64,000 bases of DNA from Streptomyces sp. SAI-127 (GTDB lineage Bacteria; Actinomycetota; Actinomycetes; Streptomycetales; Streptomycetaceae): the NCBI RefSeq assembly GCF_029894425.1, contig NZ_JARXYJ010000001.1, positions 930,001 to 994,000 of the forward strand, written 5' to 3'. Shown here in pieces: positions 26,296 through 34,641 of the stretch. Every line of letters starts with the position of its first letter. Position 1 is the stretch's first letter. The notes beneath the pieces were generated by a model that was given only the letters and a program-made list of their open reading frames with translations, was not told the origin of the DNA and made no database searches. A program made the position numbers and the translations under genes.

Positions 26296-26316
26296 ATCCT
26301 GAACTCGTTACAGCAT
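26296..26316. promoter_or_regulatory. Predicted IclR-regulon operator, ABC operon site
   Basis: ATCCTG, nine bases, CAGCAT. The same architecture recurs at 27255-27275 and 34604-34624. This copy and the one at 34604 also share the preceding GACCAGA. It is positioned upstream of the sugar ABC operon, inside an outer GACCAG/CTGGTC inverted repeat (26289-26323). Confidence 0.6.
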
Positions 26317-26356
26317 CCTGGTCAATAGCCCCGTTGCCATAGATTGCTCCAAAGTT

Positions 26357-26393
26357 ACGGCGGCGGTACGGAGAAGTTCCGTACCGCCGCCGT
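26357..26393 (-). terminator. Terminator downstream of the iclR gene
   Basis: ACGGCGGCGGTACGGA and its exact complement form a 16-bp stem with a 5-base loop, 50 bases past the iclR stop and upstream of the ABC operon promoter region. Confidence 0.8.
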
Positions 26394-26442
26394 CGTCGTG
26401 GTCTTCGCGAGGCCCCCGCCGGAGCGGGGAGCCCATGTCACC

Positions 26443-27249
26443 TCATCCGCCGCCCGTCGGCAGTCCCCGCGGAAGCATGGGGTTCTCCAGCCCTGCCGCG
26501 ATGGCGCGCAGATCCTTCAGGAGCGCCTCACGGAACTCGTCGTCGAGTCGCGCCTTCAGCACGGTGACGCTGATCGCGAAGGGGGCCGAGTCGGTGCGGA
26601 ATCCGGTGACCGGCACGGACAGGCAGAGGACGCCCGCGGTGGCCTCCTCGTCGTCGACCGCGTAGCCGCGCTCCCGGGTCGCCGCGAGGTCCTCCAGCAA
26701 CGCGGGCACCGAGGTGAGGGAGCGCTCGCTGAGCGCGGGCAGGGTGCGGCCGCGCAGCCGGTCCTCGGCCACCGCCGGATCCAGCGTCGAGAGGATCGCC
26801 TTCCCGGTCGCCGTGCAGTTGGCGGGGAAGCGGTCGCCGATGTTGGCGGTGAGCCGCAGCGGCTGAGTACCGTCGTACCGGGCCAGGTACAGAACGTCCA
26901 GGCCGTCCAGAACGGCCACCCGGGCGGTCTCCCGCGAGATGTGCGCACTGCGCCGGCACAGCTCGTAGAAGTCGCGCAACTGGTCGACAGTGGACAGATA
27001 GCGACCACCGAGTTCCACCAGTTTGCGCCCGAGGCCGAAGCCCGCGCCATTGCGAGTGATCATGCCCGCCGCCTCAAGGGAGGCGCAGAGATTCCCCGTC
27101 GAGGACTTCGGCAGGCCCAGGGCGCGCGCGATGTCACTGACCGACAGCGGTCGGCCCTCTGCCTCGCCGAGGACGTCGAGAATCGCCACCGCTCGGGTCA
27201 CCGCCGGGACGAGGCTTCCCGGGTCGCTTGCGCTCACCGTCGTTTCCAC
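26443..27249 (-). CDS. IclR-family transcriptional regulator
   Basis: 268 residues from GTG 27249. An N-terminal winged helix (AVAILDVLGEAEGRPLSVSDIARALGLPKS, TGNLCASLEAAGMI) is followed by the IclR effector domain (VAVLDGLDVLYLARYDG, ANIGDRFPANCTATGKAILS, RGYAVDDEEATAGVLCLSVP), normal in length and order. A palindrome of the proposed regulon begins 6 bases upstream of its start, pointing to autoregulation. It is divergent from the cyclase-led operon. The inducer is probably an intermediate of the adjacent sugar-acid pathway. Confidence 0.92.
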   Translation of the reverse strand: METTVSASDPGSLVPAVTRAVAILDVLGEAEGRPLSVSDIARALGLPKSSTGNLCASLEAAGMITRNGAGFGLGRKLVELGGRYLSTVDQLRDFYELCRRSAHISRETARVAVLDGLDVLYLARYDGTQPLRLTANIGDRFPANCTATGKAILSTLDPAVAEDRLRGRTLPALSERSLTSVPALLEDLAATRERGYAVDDEEATAGVLCLSVPVTGFRTDSAPFAISVTVLKARLDDEFREALLKDLRAIAAGLENPMLPRGLPTGGG

Positions 27250-27254
27250 CCATC

Positions 27255-27275
27255 ATTCTGTTCGTCGTTCAGCAT
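27255..27275. promoter_or_regulatory. Predicted IclR-regulon operator, iclR/cyclase divergent site
   Basis: ATTCTG, nine bases, CAGCAT, between the start of iclR and the divergent cyclase operon. It would let one protein control both directions. Half-site match is 11 of 12 to the perfect copy at 34604. Confidence 0.55.
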
Positions 27276-27418
27276 GTTGTTATTGTCCCTCGTCTGTCAC
27301 CGAACGACAATGCCGTCGCCACGCGCTTTGCCATCGAGATTCGCCGAGTCTCCTGACCGTAGCGCGCCTTCCGGGCCGATCGACGACACCCTCCGAGCCT
27401 TGGAGCGCTGAGCAGCTC

Positions 27419-28378
27419 ATGACCAGCAGCCCAACCCATTCCCCGCCTCCTCTGCCTGACAACGGCCCCCGCCTGTCACGCGAGGACTTCGATGCCCTCT
27501 TCGACTCCGTTCGGACCTGGGGCACGTGGTCCCCCGCCGACCGCGGTGCGTGGAACCGGGTCACCCCCGCCCATGTCCAGCGAGCCGCCGCGCTCGTCCG
27601 CAGCGGCGTCACCGTCCCCATGGCGCTGCCCTGGAACACGGTTCCCGGCCCCGACAACGGCAAGCCCGCCCTGCATTACATGTCCGATCTCGGCGACGTC
27701 GAGGCCCCCGAGCCGTCCTGCCACAAGGACTTCATCGCCGTCGACTACCACGGCAAGGGCGTCAGCCACCTCGACGCGCTCTCCCACATCGCGTACCGCG
27801 GTCAGCTCTACGACGGCCGCACCGCCCGTGAAGTGGTCGACGCCGCCGGCGCCCACTTCGGCGCGGTCTCCGCCCTGGGCCCCCTCGTCACCAAGGGCGT
27901 CCTGATCGACCTGCCCGCCGTCCTCGGCACCGACTGGCTCGAGCCTGGAACCGCCGTGCACGCCGAGGACGTGCTCGCCGCGGAGAAGGCGCTCGGCGTG
28001 ACCATCGCCGAGGGCGACGCGGTGTTGTTGCGCTCCGGTCACTTCCGACGCCGTGCCGCACTCGGGGCCTGGAACCCCGACAACGCCAGTGCGGGCTTCC
28101 ACGTGGACGCCGTACCCCTCCTCGCCGAGCGCGGAATCTCCCTGCTCGGCGGCGACGGCGACAGCGACGTACGTCCCTCCCCCGTCGACGGACTGCACTC
28201 CCCCGTGCACGCCCTCGCGCTCACCGCCATGGGCGTACCGCTGCTGGACAACCTCGACCTGGAGGCGTTGTCCGCCGCCTGCGCGACGGCAGGCCGCTAC
28301 GAGTTCCTGCTGGTCGTGGCACCACTGAACATCCCCGGTGGCACGGGCTCGCCCGTCAACCCGGTCGCGGTGCTGTGA
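27419..28378 (+). CDS. Cyclase-family metal-dependent hydrolase (KynB-like fold)
   Basis: 319 residues from ATG 27419. The cyclase/arylformamidase fold is shown by the metal motif HLDALSH in GVSHLDALSHIAYRG and the later GDAVLLRSGHFRRR and SPVHALALTAMGVPLLDN. Members hydrolyse formamides, lactones or polyketide-like rings. Beside hydroxyacid dehydrogenases and gluconate enzymes, a sugar-acid lactone or related hydrolysis is a reasonable guess only. It is first in a five-gene operon; its stop overlaps the next start (TGATG). Confidence 0.82.
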   Translation: MTSSPTHSPPPLPDNGPRLSREDFDALFDSVRTWGTWSPADRGAWNRVTPAHVQRAAALVRSGVTVPMALPWNTVPGPDNGKPALHYMSDLGDVEAPEPSCHKDFIAVDYHGKGVSHLDALSHIAYRGQLYDGRTAREVVDAAGAHFGAVSALGPLVTKGVLIDLPAVLGTDWLEPGTAVHAEDVLAAEKALGVTIAEGDAVLLRSGHFRRRAALGAWNPDNASAGFHVDAVPLLAERGISLLGGDGDSDVRPSPVDGLHSPVHALALTAMGVPLLDNLDLEALSAACATAGRYEFLLVVAPLNIPGGTGSPVNPVAVL

Positions 28379-29466
28379 TGACGGGCTCCCAGCCGGCCGA
28401 GGGCCGGTTCACCGTCGGGGTCAGCCGTGACTTCCGCGACGCGGACGGAAGCAACGTGTGGGGCGACATCCGGCTCGGCGAGCTGGACGCCGCCGGGATC
28501 CCCTGGCGCTACCTCCCGCGTGACACCGGCGAACTCCTCGCCCCGGACATCGACGGCCTGGACGCCGTCCTGTTCGCCGGCCCCGCCGTCACCGCCCGCA
28601 CGTTCGAGGGCGGCACGCGGCCCCCGCTTCTCTTCGCCCGCTTCGGCGTCGGCTACGACGCCGTCGACCTCGACGCCTGCACGCGCCACGGCGCTCTTGT
28701 CACCATCACCCCCGACGGCGCCAGACGCCCGGTCGCCACCGCCGCCCTCACCATGCTGCTGGCGGTTCTGCACAACGTCACCGCCAAGGACCGGCTGGTG
28801 CGTCAGGGACGCTGGTCCGAGCGCGAGCAGTGGATGGGGCTCGGGCTCACCGGCCGCCGGATCGGCCTGCTCGGCCTGGGCAACACCGCCCGCGACCTGG
28901 TCGGTCTGCTGCGGCCGTTCGACACCGAGGTCATCGCCTACGACCCCTACTGCCCGCCGGACACGGCCCGCGAACTCGGCGTGCGTCTCGGCGACGCCGA
29001 CACCGTGATGGCCGAGGCCGACGCGGTGATCGTGATGTGCGTGCTGACCGAGGAGACCCACCACCTCGTGGACGCCCGGCGACTGGCCCTGATGAAGCCC
29101 TCGGCCGTGCTCCTCAACGTCGCCCGCGGGCCGATCGTGGACGAGGCGGCACTGATCGACGCCCTGCGCACCGGCCGCATCCGCGGCGCCGGACTGGACG
29201 TGTTCGAGTCCGAGCCTCCCGGCGCCGACAACCCGCTGCTCTCCATGGAGAACGTCGTCCTCAGTCCGCACAGCCTCGCGTGGACCGACGAGATGTCCGC
29301 CGGGAACGGCGGGAGCGCGGTCCGGGCCGTCCTGGACGTCGCGACCGGCCGCCTGCCGCGCTTCGTCGTCAACCGGGACGTGCTCGGACACGCGTACCTC
29401 TCCGAACGGCTGGGCGCCCTCGCGGCGGAGACGGGGCAGCACGCACCGGCGGGGGTCCGTCCGTGA
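28378..29466 (+). CDS. D-isomer-specific 2-hydroxyacid dehydrogenase (NAD-dependent)
   Basis: 362 residues. The NAD-binding loop GLLGLGNTARDLVGLL and the family signature (MCVLTEETHHLVDARRLALM, NVARGPIVDEAALIDAL) are present, with a catalytic His in LSPHSLAWTDE and the usual Arg and Glu. It reduces a 2-oxo acid or oxidises a D-2-hydroxy acid. It overlaps the cyclase stop by one base and the following gene by four, so it belongs firmly to the operon. A second member of the family closes the cluster at 37507. Confidence 0.88.
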   Translation: MTGSQPAEGRFTVGVSRDFRDADGSNVWGDIRLGELDAAGIPWRYLPRDTGELLAPDIDGLDAVLFAGPAVTARTFEGGTRPPLLFARFGVGYDAVDLDACTRHGALVTITPDGARRPVATAALTMLLAVLHNVTAKDRLVRQGRWSEREQWMGLGLTGRRIGLLGLGNTARDLVGLLRPFDTEVIAYDPYCPPDTARELGVRLGDADTVMAEADAVIVMCVLTEETHHLVDARRLALMKPSAVLLNVARGPIVDEAALIDALRTGRIRGAGLDVFESEPPGADNPLLSMENVVLSPHSLAWTDEMSAGNGGSAVRAVLDVATGRLPRFVVNRDVLGHAYLSERLGALAAETGQHAPAGVRP

Positions 29467-30404
29467 CCTCCCCGCCTCAGTCTCCCGGCACGGTCGGCTT
29501 CGTCGGGCTCGGCGCGATGGGCCTTCCCATGGCGGCCAACCTCGCGAAGGCCGGCTTCGACGTCCTCGTATGGAACCGGGGCCGCACCCCACTCGACGCC
29601 GCCGTCGCCGCCGGCTGCCGTGCGGCCGGCCGGCCCGCCGACGTCGCCGCCGGCGCCCGCACGGTCATCACCATGCTCCCGGATCTGCCTCAGGTCCGGA
29701 ACGTGTCGGCCGGCCCGGACGGACTGCTCGCAGGCCTGGACACCGCCGCACCGGCCGAAGCGATGGACACCCTCGTGGTCATGGGTACCGTCTCCCCCGT
29801 CGCCGTACGTGCCCTGGCCCAGGAACTGCGGTCTTTCGGCGTCACCGTCGTCGACGCTCCTGTCAGCGGTGGCGTGACAGGCGCCCGGAACGCCACCTTG
29901 TCGATCATGGCGGGCGGAACGCAGTACGCCGTCGAACGCGCCCTTCCCTACCTGACCGCCATGGGCTCGACGGTCCGCCGCATGGGCGACATCGGAGCCG
30001 GATCGCTCGCCAAGGCCTGCAACCAACTCGTCGTGGCCGGCACCCTCGTGGCGCTCGCCGAGGCCGTCGTACTCGGCGAGCACGGTGGCCTCGACCCGGC
30101 GGCCCTGCTGGAGGTGTTGTCCGGCGGACTCGCCTCCTCGGAGGTGCTCGCGCAAAAGCGCCGTCACCTCGCCGACAGCGACTTCACCCCCTCGGGCCCC
30201 GCCCGCTACCTCCACAAGGACCTCGGCTTCGTGCTGGACAGTGCCGCGGACGCGCACGTCGAGCTGCCGCTGTCCACCTCCGTCGCCCGCCTGTACGCGG
30301 CGATCGACGACCGAGGCCTCGGCGACCTGGACAACAGCGTCGTCCTGCGGCTGTTGCGTGAGGACAACAGTCCCTCACGCCCGCACCACATCTCGAAGGA
30401 CTGA
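29463..30404 (+). CDS. NAD(P)-dependent oxidoreductase, 3-hydroxyisobutyrate dehydrogenase family
   Basis: 313 residues from GTG 29463 (GTGA overlap). Rossmann loop VGFVGLGAMGLPMAANLAK, substrate motif DAPVSGGVTGARNATLSI and the catalytic lysine region GSLAKACNQLVVAG are all intact. Relatives include tartronate-semialdehyde reductase, L-threonate dehydrogenase and other beta-hydroxyacid dehydrogenases, which matches a sugar-acid operon. Exact substrate is undetermined. Confidence 0.88.
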   Translation: MTSPPQSPGTVGFVGLGAMGLPMAANLAKAGFDVLVWNRGRTPLDAAVAAGCRAAGRPADVAAGARTVITMLPDLPQVRNVSAGPDGLLAGLDTAAPAEAMDTLVVMGTVSPVAVRALAQELRSFGVTVVDAPVSGGVTGARNATLSIMAGGTQYAVERALPYLTAMGSTVRRMGDIGAGSLAKACNQLVVAGTLVALAEAVVLGEHGGLDPAALLEVLSGGLASSEVLAQKRRHLADSDFTPSGPARYLHKDLGFVLDSAADAHVELPLSTSVARLYAAIDDRGLGDLDNSVVLRLLREDNSPSRPHHISKD

Positions 30405-30407
30405 GCA

Positions 30408-31304
30408 ATGCAGATTGGAATCGTCGGTCTCGGACGCATGGGCGGCAACATGGCGGCCCGCTGGCGCGACCGCGGCCACGAGGTGATCGGCTACAGCCGC
30501 ACCTCGCCGGATCGTGACGTCAACTCCCTGGAGGAACTGGTCGGCAGGCTCGCAGCCCCCCGTGTGGTGTGGCTGATGCTCCCGGCCGGTGACCCCACGC
30601 GCGAGGCGCTCCGGCACCTGGCCGGCCTGCTGTCCGCGGGCGATGTGGTGGTCGAGGGCGGCAACTCGCGCTTCACCGACGACACCGAGCACGCGCGGAT
30701 GCTCGCCGAACACGGTGTCGGATACGTCGACTGCGGTGTCAGCGGCGGCGTCTGGGGCCGGGAGAACGGCTACGGCGTGATGTGCGGCGGGGCCGACGAG
30801 CACGTCCGGCGCGTCTGGCCGCTGCTGGAGTCCCTCGCCCCGGCAGAGGACGGCATCTGCCACGCCGGCCCGGTGGGCGCCGGGCACTACGCCAAGATGG
30901 TTCACAACGGCATCGAGTACGGCATGATGCAGGCCCTTGCCGAGGGCTACGAACTGCTGGAGGCCAGCGAGTACGTCCCCGACGTGCCCAAGGTGCTCGC
31001 CTCCTGGCGGCAGGGCACCGTCGTCCGGTCCTGGCTGCTCGACCTCCTCGTCCGTGCCCTGGAACAGGACTCGGACCTGGCCGGTCTCTCCGGCCGGGTC
31101 GACGACTCCGGCGAGGGCCGCTGGACGGTCGAGGAGGCGGTACGCCTGGCGGTGTCCGCCCCGGCCATGACCGCCGCGCTCTTCGCCCGCTTCGCCTCCC
31201 GCAAGCCGGACGCCGCCCAGCTGAAGGCGCTCGCCGCGATGCGCCAGCAGTTCGGTGGACATGCCGTGCACGCGGCGTCCACCGTTTCCGCCGGCTCGGC
31301 CTGA
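30408..31304 (+). CDS. 6-phosphogluconate dehydrogenase, short NAD-type (decarboxylating)
   Basis: Converts 6-phosphogluconate to ribulose 5-phosphate and CO2. 298 residues match the short form rather than the ~470-aa NADP enzyme. Seen are GLGRMGGNMAARW, GVSGGVWGRENGYGVMCGG and the signature GHYAKMVHNGIEYGMMQALA with its catalytic Lys, followed by AEGYELLEASEY. It is three bases after the previous gene. Together with the FGGY gluconokinase at 32982 it would move gluconate into the pentose phosphate pathway. Confidence 0.9.
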   Translation: MQIGIVGLGRMGGNMAARWRDRGHEVIGYSRTSPDRDVNSLEELVGRLAAPRVVWLMLPAGDPTREALRHLAGLLSAGDVVVEGGNSRFTDDTEHARMLAEHGVGYVDCGVSGGVWGRENGYGVMCGGADEHVRRVWPLLESLAPAEDGICHAGPVGAGHYAKMVHNGIEYGMMQALAEGYELLEASEYVPDVPKVLASWRQGTVVRSWLLDLLVRALEQDSDLAGLSGRVDDSGEGRWTVEEAVRLAVSAPAMTAALFARFASRKPDAAQLKALAAMRQQFGGHAVHAASTVSAGSA

Positions 31305-31332
31305 CCCGAACCCGGGTCACCGCGAGACCGCC

Positions 31333-32829
31333 ATGTCCGACCAACCGGCCTCGGTCCAGACGAAGACACGGGCGAACGGAAGGCACCGGGGGCCGGCGCT
31401 GCTGGTGGCAGGGGCGTTCTTCATGGAGAACCTGGACGCCACGATCATCGCCACCGCCGCCCCCGGCATCGCCGCGTCCTTCGGGACCGGGGCGGAGGCC
31501 GTCGGCGCCGCCATGACCGCGTATCTGACGGCGCTGGCCGCGTTCATCCCGGTGAGCGGCTGGGCCGCGGACCGTTGGGGCGGCCGCCGCGTCTTCGCCT
31601 GGGCGGTAGCCGTGTTCACCATCGCCTCGGCGCTGTGCGCGGCGGCCGACAGTCTCACCGAGCTCGTCGTGACGCGGGTGGCGCAGGGCGTCGGCGGGGC
31701 CATGATGGTGCCCGTCGGGCGGCTGACCGTCCTGCGCACCACCCCACGCCGGGACCTGCTGCGGGCGATCGCCTGGCTCACCTGGCCGGGCCTGCTGGCC
31801 CCGGTGCTCGCCCCCGTGCTCGGCGGCCTGTTCGCCACGTACGCCTCCTGGCGCTGGATCTTCCTGGTGAACGTGCCACTGGGCGTGGCGGCGCTGCCCG
31901 CTGCCCTGCGGCTGATCCCCGACGGCCGGCGCGAGGCCGACGAGGGCCGGCCGGTACTCGACCGGACGGGCTTCGTCCTCACGTCGGCGGGGGCGGGCGC
32001 GCTGCTCGTCGGCGTGGAGCTGTTGGGCGACCTGGCACGGCACCGGGCCTCGGCGGCCGTCTGGCTCGGCCTGGGACTGCTCACCTGCGGGCTGGCGGTC
32101 CGTCACCTCCTGCGGTCGCGCAGGCCACTGCTGGATCTGACCGCCTTCCGCGTGGACACCTTCCGGGTGGCGAACGCGGGTGGCGCCGTCTTCCGGGCCG
32201 CCATCAGCGCCGTCCCCTTCCTTCTGCCGCTGATGTTCCAGCAGGCGTGGGGCTGGAGCGCCGCGCGGGCCGGGCTCGTGCTCACCGCCGTGTTCGCCGG
32301 CAACATCGCCGTCAAACCGTTCACCACCCCGCTGCTGCGCCGCTTCGGCTTCCGCACGGTGCTCGTCGTCAACGGCATGGCGACGGCATCGACGTTCGTC
32401 CTCTGCGGCCTCGTCGTTTCCCGTACGCCTCTTGCTGTGCTGGTCGCCGTGCTCTTCGTGAGCGGCGTGTGCCGGTCCGTCTCGCTCAGCGCGTACTCCT
32501 CGATCTGCTTCGCCGACCTGGGGCCGGAGCGGACCGCGAACGCCAACACCCTGTCGAGCAGCGTGCACCAGTTGGCCGGCGGGGTGGGCATCGCCCTGGC
32601 CGTGTGGACCCTGCGCGCGGCGGGAGCCCTCACCGCACAGCTCGGGCCGACCGATCCGGCACGACCCTACGGCGTGGCGTTCGGCGTGCTCGCACTGCTG
32701 CCGCTGGCCTGCGCGTGGGAGGCCTCGCGGCTGCGACAGGGCGCGGGGGCCGCGGTCACCGCACCCGTCACGCGTCGATCGGCGCGGGCTCCTGTCCCCC
32801 GGCGTCGGCCAGGCAGGTGGGGCCTGTGA
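31333..32829 (+). CDS. MFS transporter, DHA2-like (about 14 helices)
   Basis: 498 residues from ATG 31333. The MFS motif GWAADRWGGRRVFAWAVAVF and repeated hydrophobic segments (MENLDATIIATAAPGIAASF, LTWPGLLAPVLAPVLGGLFA, FLVNVPLGVAALPAALRLIP) point to the DHA2 drug:proton antiporter group. Members export toxic compounds, but some carry sugar acids. It lies 28 bases after the 6-phosphogluconate dehydrogenase and is the last gene of that operon. Bases 32830-32981 before the convergent gluconokinase show only weak GC-rich hairpins. Confidence 0.88.
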   Translation: MSDQPASVQTKTRANGRHRGPALLVAGAFFMENLDATIIATAAPGIAASFGTGAEAVGAAMTAYLTALAAFIPVSGWAADRWGGRRVFAWAVAVFTIASALCAAADSLTELVVTRVAQGVGGAMMVPVGRLTVLRTTPRRDLLRAIAWLTWPGLLAPVLAPVLGGLFATYASWRWIFLVNVPLGVAALPAALRLIPDGRREADEGRPVLDRTGFVLTSAGAGALLVGVELLGDLARHRASAAVWLGLGLLTCGLAVRHLLRSRRPLLDLTAFRVDTFRVANAGGAVFRAAISAVPFLLPLMFQQAWGWSAARAGLVLTAVFAGNIAVKPFTTPLLRRFGFRTVLVVNGMATASTFVLCGLVVSRTPLAVLVAVLFVSGVCRSVSLSAYSSICFADLGPERTANANTLSSSVHQLAGGVGIALAVWTLRAAGALTAQLGPTDPARPYGVAFGVLALLPLACAWEASRLRQGAGAAVTAPVTRRSARAPVPRRRPGRWGL

Positions 32830-32981
32830 GCACGCCGACGGCAGCTGAGCCCGGCCGCTCCCGGGCCGCGGTGCCAGGGCATGTTTCGGAAGTCCTGTCT
32901 GCCCGGCGGCATCTGGCACGCACGCTCGCCGCGTCGTCGGGTGTGCCCTTCGGGCGGACGGCGCTGCTGTCGAAGCACGCT

Positions 32982-34463
32982 TCAGGCGGCGAGGTCGCGC
33001 AGCACCTCGTAGCACCGCTCCAGCCGAGGACGGGACTGCGCCATCCTCCGCACGGCGACCGGGTCGGGGAGGACGGTGCGATGCGGCCGGGCCCAGACCT
33101 CGGCGGGCAGGGCGGAGAGGTGGGGCACGGCGCCGAGTGCGCGCCAGCCGAGGAGTGCCGCGCCGAACCCGGAGCCGGCCGTGTCGTCGGTGATCTCCAA
33201 CGGCATGTCGAGCGCCGCCGCGACGATCTCCGCCCACAGCGACGACCGCAGTGCCCCGCCGGTGGCCCGCACCGAGGCGATCGGCGCACCGGCCGCGACC
33301 ACCGAGTCCCGTACCAGCGCCAGTTGCTGTCCGACGCCCTCGATCATGGCCCGGGTCATGTGCGCCCTGCCGTGGCCGCGCCGCAGTCCGATGAGGGCAC
33401 CGCGGGCGTCGGGGTCCCACCAGGGGGCGCGTTCGCCGAGGAGGTGAGGCAACGCGGTCAGGCCCTCGGAACCAGGTTCGACCTCGGCGGCCTCCTTCAG
33501 CAGGTCGGCCACGTCGACGCCGCCGAAGGACTCGGCGGCCCAATGGGCGACGACTCCGGCGTTGCTGACCGCTCCGCCGAGCACCCACAGCCCGTCGGCG
33601 AGGTGATAACAGAAGACGCGGCACCTGTCGTCCACGCCCGGCCGGTCGCGGACGACGCGGAGTGCGCCGCTGGTGCCAAGAGACAGCGCGGCCGTGGCGG
33701 GGGCGGTGGCACCGACCGCGAGGTTGGCGAGCGGTCCGTCTCCGGCACCGGCGAGCACGGGCAGCCCGGCAGGCAGGCCGAGTGCGGCGGCGGGGCCGGG
33801 CAGCAGAGGGAACGCGGCGGTGGGCGACACGAGTTCGGGGAGGCGTTCGCCTACCACCCCGGCCGCCTCGAGCGCCGGCCGGTGCCAGTCGGCGGTGTGG
33901 ATGTCCAGCAGCCCGGTCGCCGAGGCGCACGAGAGGTCGGTGACGAGACGGCCGGTCAACCGGGACAGGACGTAGTCCTTCATGCCGCACCAGGCGGCCG
34001 TGCGCGCGAACAGCTCCGGCTCGTGCTCGGCGAAGAAGGCGAGCTTGGCCAGCGGCGACATGGGGTGCACGGGGGTGCCCGTCGCACGGTGGAGTGCTGC
34101 CCCGCGCTCGGCACGCAGCCGCCGGGCGGTGTCTGCAGCACGGGTGTCGGCCCAGCTCAGGGCGGGGGTGAGCGGTTCGCCGGAGGAGTCGAGGGCGAGG
34201 AGGGTGTGGAGGGCGGCGCTGAACGACAGTCCCCGCACGGTGAGTCCCCGTCGCACGCACTGCTCCACGCTCTCGCGTACCGCGTCGGCGGCCCCGGCGA
34301 GCACGGTCGCAGGATCGTGCACGGCTTCCCCGTCGCGTCCGGTGCGCAAGGGGGCGGGGCGTTCGACGGTCGACACCGGGCGGTATGCGGCGTTCACCGC
34401 GACCACCTTGGTGGCGGTGGTACCCAGGTCGATGCCGAGCACCACCTCGCCGACCTCGTTCAT
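32982..34463 (-). CDS. FGGY-family carbohydrate kinase, probable gluconokinase
   Basis: 493 residues. The ATPase core starts VVLGIDLGTTATKVVAVN. TGTPVHPMSPLAKLAFF is the sequence typical of FGGY gluconate kinases, followed by VLAGAGDGPLANLAVGA, LSLGTSGALRVV and RATGGALRSSLWAEI. It would phosphorylate gluconate to 6-phosphogluconate, the substrate of the enzyme encoded at 30408. It is divergent from the second oxidoreductase operon; an operator palindrome lies in the shared region. Xylulokinase or another FGGY activity is less likely but possible. Confidence 0.85.
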   Translation of the reverse strand: MNEVGEVVLGIDLGTTATKVVAVNAAYRPVSTVERPAPLRTGRDGEAVHDPATVLAGAADAVRESVEQCVRRGLTVRGLSFSAALHTLLALDSSGEPLTPALSWADTRAADTARRLRAERGAALHRATGTPVHPMSPLAKLAFFAEHEPELFARTAAWCGMKDYVLSRLTGRLVTDLSCASATGLLDIHTADWHRPALEAAGVVGERLPELVSPTAAFPLLPGPAAALGLPAGLPVLAGAGDGPLANLAVGATAPATAALSLGTSGALRVVRDRPGVDDRCRVFCYHLADGLWVLGGAVSNAGVVAHWAAESFGGVDVADLLKEAAEVEPGSEGLTALPHLLGERAPWWDPDARGALIGLRRGHGRAHMTRAMIEGVGQQLALVRDSVVAAGAPIASVRATGGALRSSLWAEIVAAALDMPLEITDDTAGSGFGAALLGWRALGAVPHLSALPAEVWARPHRTVLPDPVAVRRMAQSRPRLERCYEVLRDLAA

Positions 34464-34505
34464 GGCGGTCTCCGTTTCCGCGGCTCAGTAGACGTCGGGA
34501 CGTTA

Positions 34506-34536
34506 ACAGCATGTGGTTCTGATTCCAAGATGCTGT
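34506..34536. repeat. Everted half-sites of the operator motif
   Basis: ACAGCAT at 34506-34512 and ATGCTGT at 34530-34536 repeat the half-sites of the palindrome at 34604 in the opposite arrangement, 42 bases or so before the gluconokinase start. They may be auxiliary binding sites for the same regulator. Confidence 0.4.
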
Positions 34537-34603
34537 ACGAGAGCTCGCGGCTTCGCCTAGATCACAGCGATACTCATTGCCTTCTCGCGTTCCATTGACC
34601 AGA

Positions 34604-34624
34604 ATGCTGTTCTGAACACAGCAT
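34604..34624. promoter_or_regulatory. Predicted IclR-regulon operator, gluconokinase/oxidoreductase divergent site
   Basis: ATGCTG, nine bases, CAGCAT, a perfect inverted repeat that extends to AATGCTGT/ACAGCATT. It ends 17 bases before the GTG of the downstream operon, a repressing position, and is the best copy of the three. Confidence 0.65.
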
Positions 34625-34641
34625 TTCGTTCAGGAGGATTG

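Noticed and set aside
30739..34512. 1257-codon minus-strand and 1007-codon plus-strand frames around the MFS and gluconokinase genes
   Set aside because: High-GC shadows of the MFS and FGGY kinase genes, rich in Arg and Gly and without family motifs.
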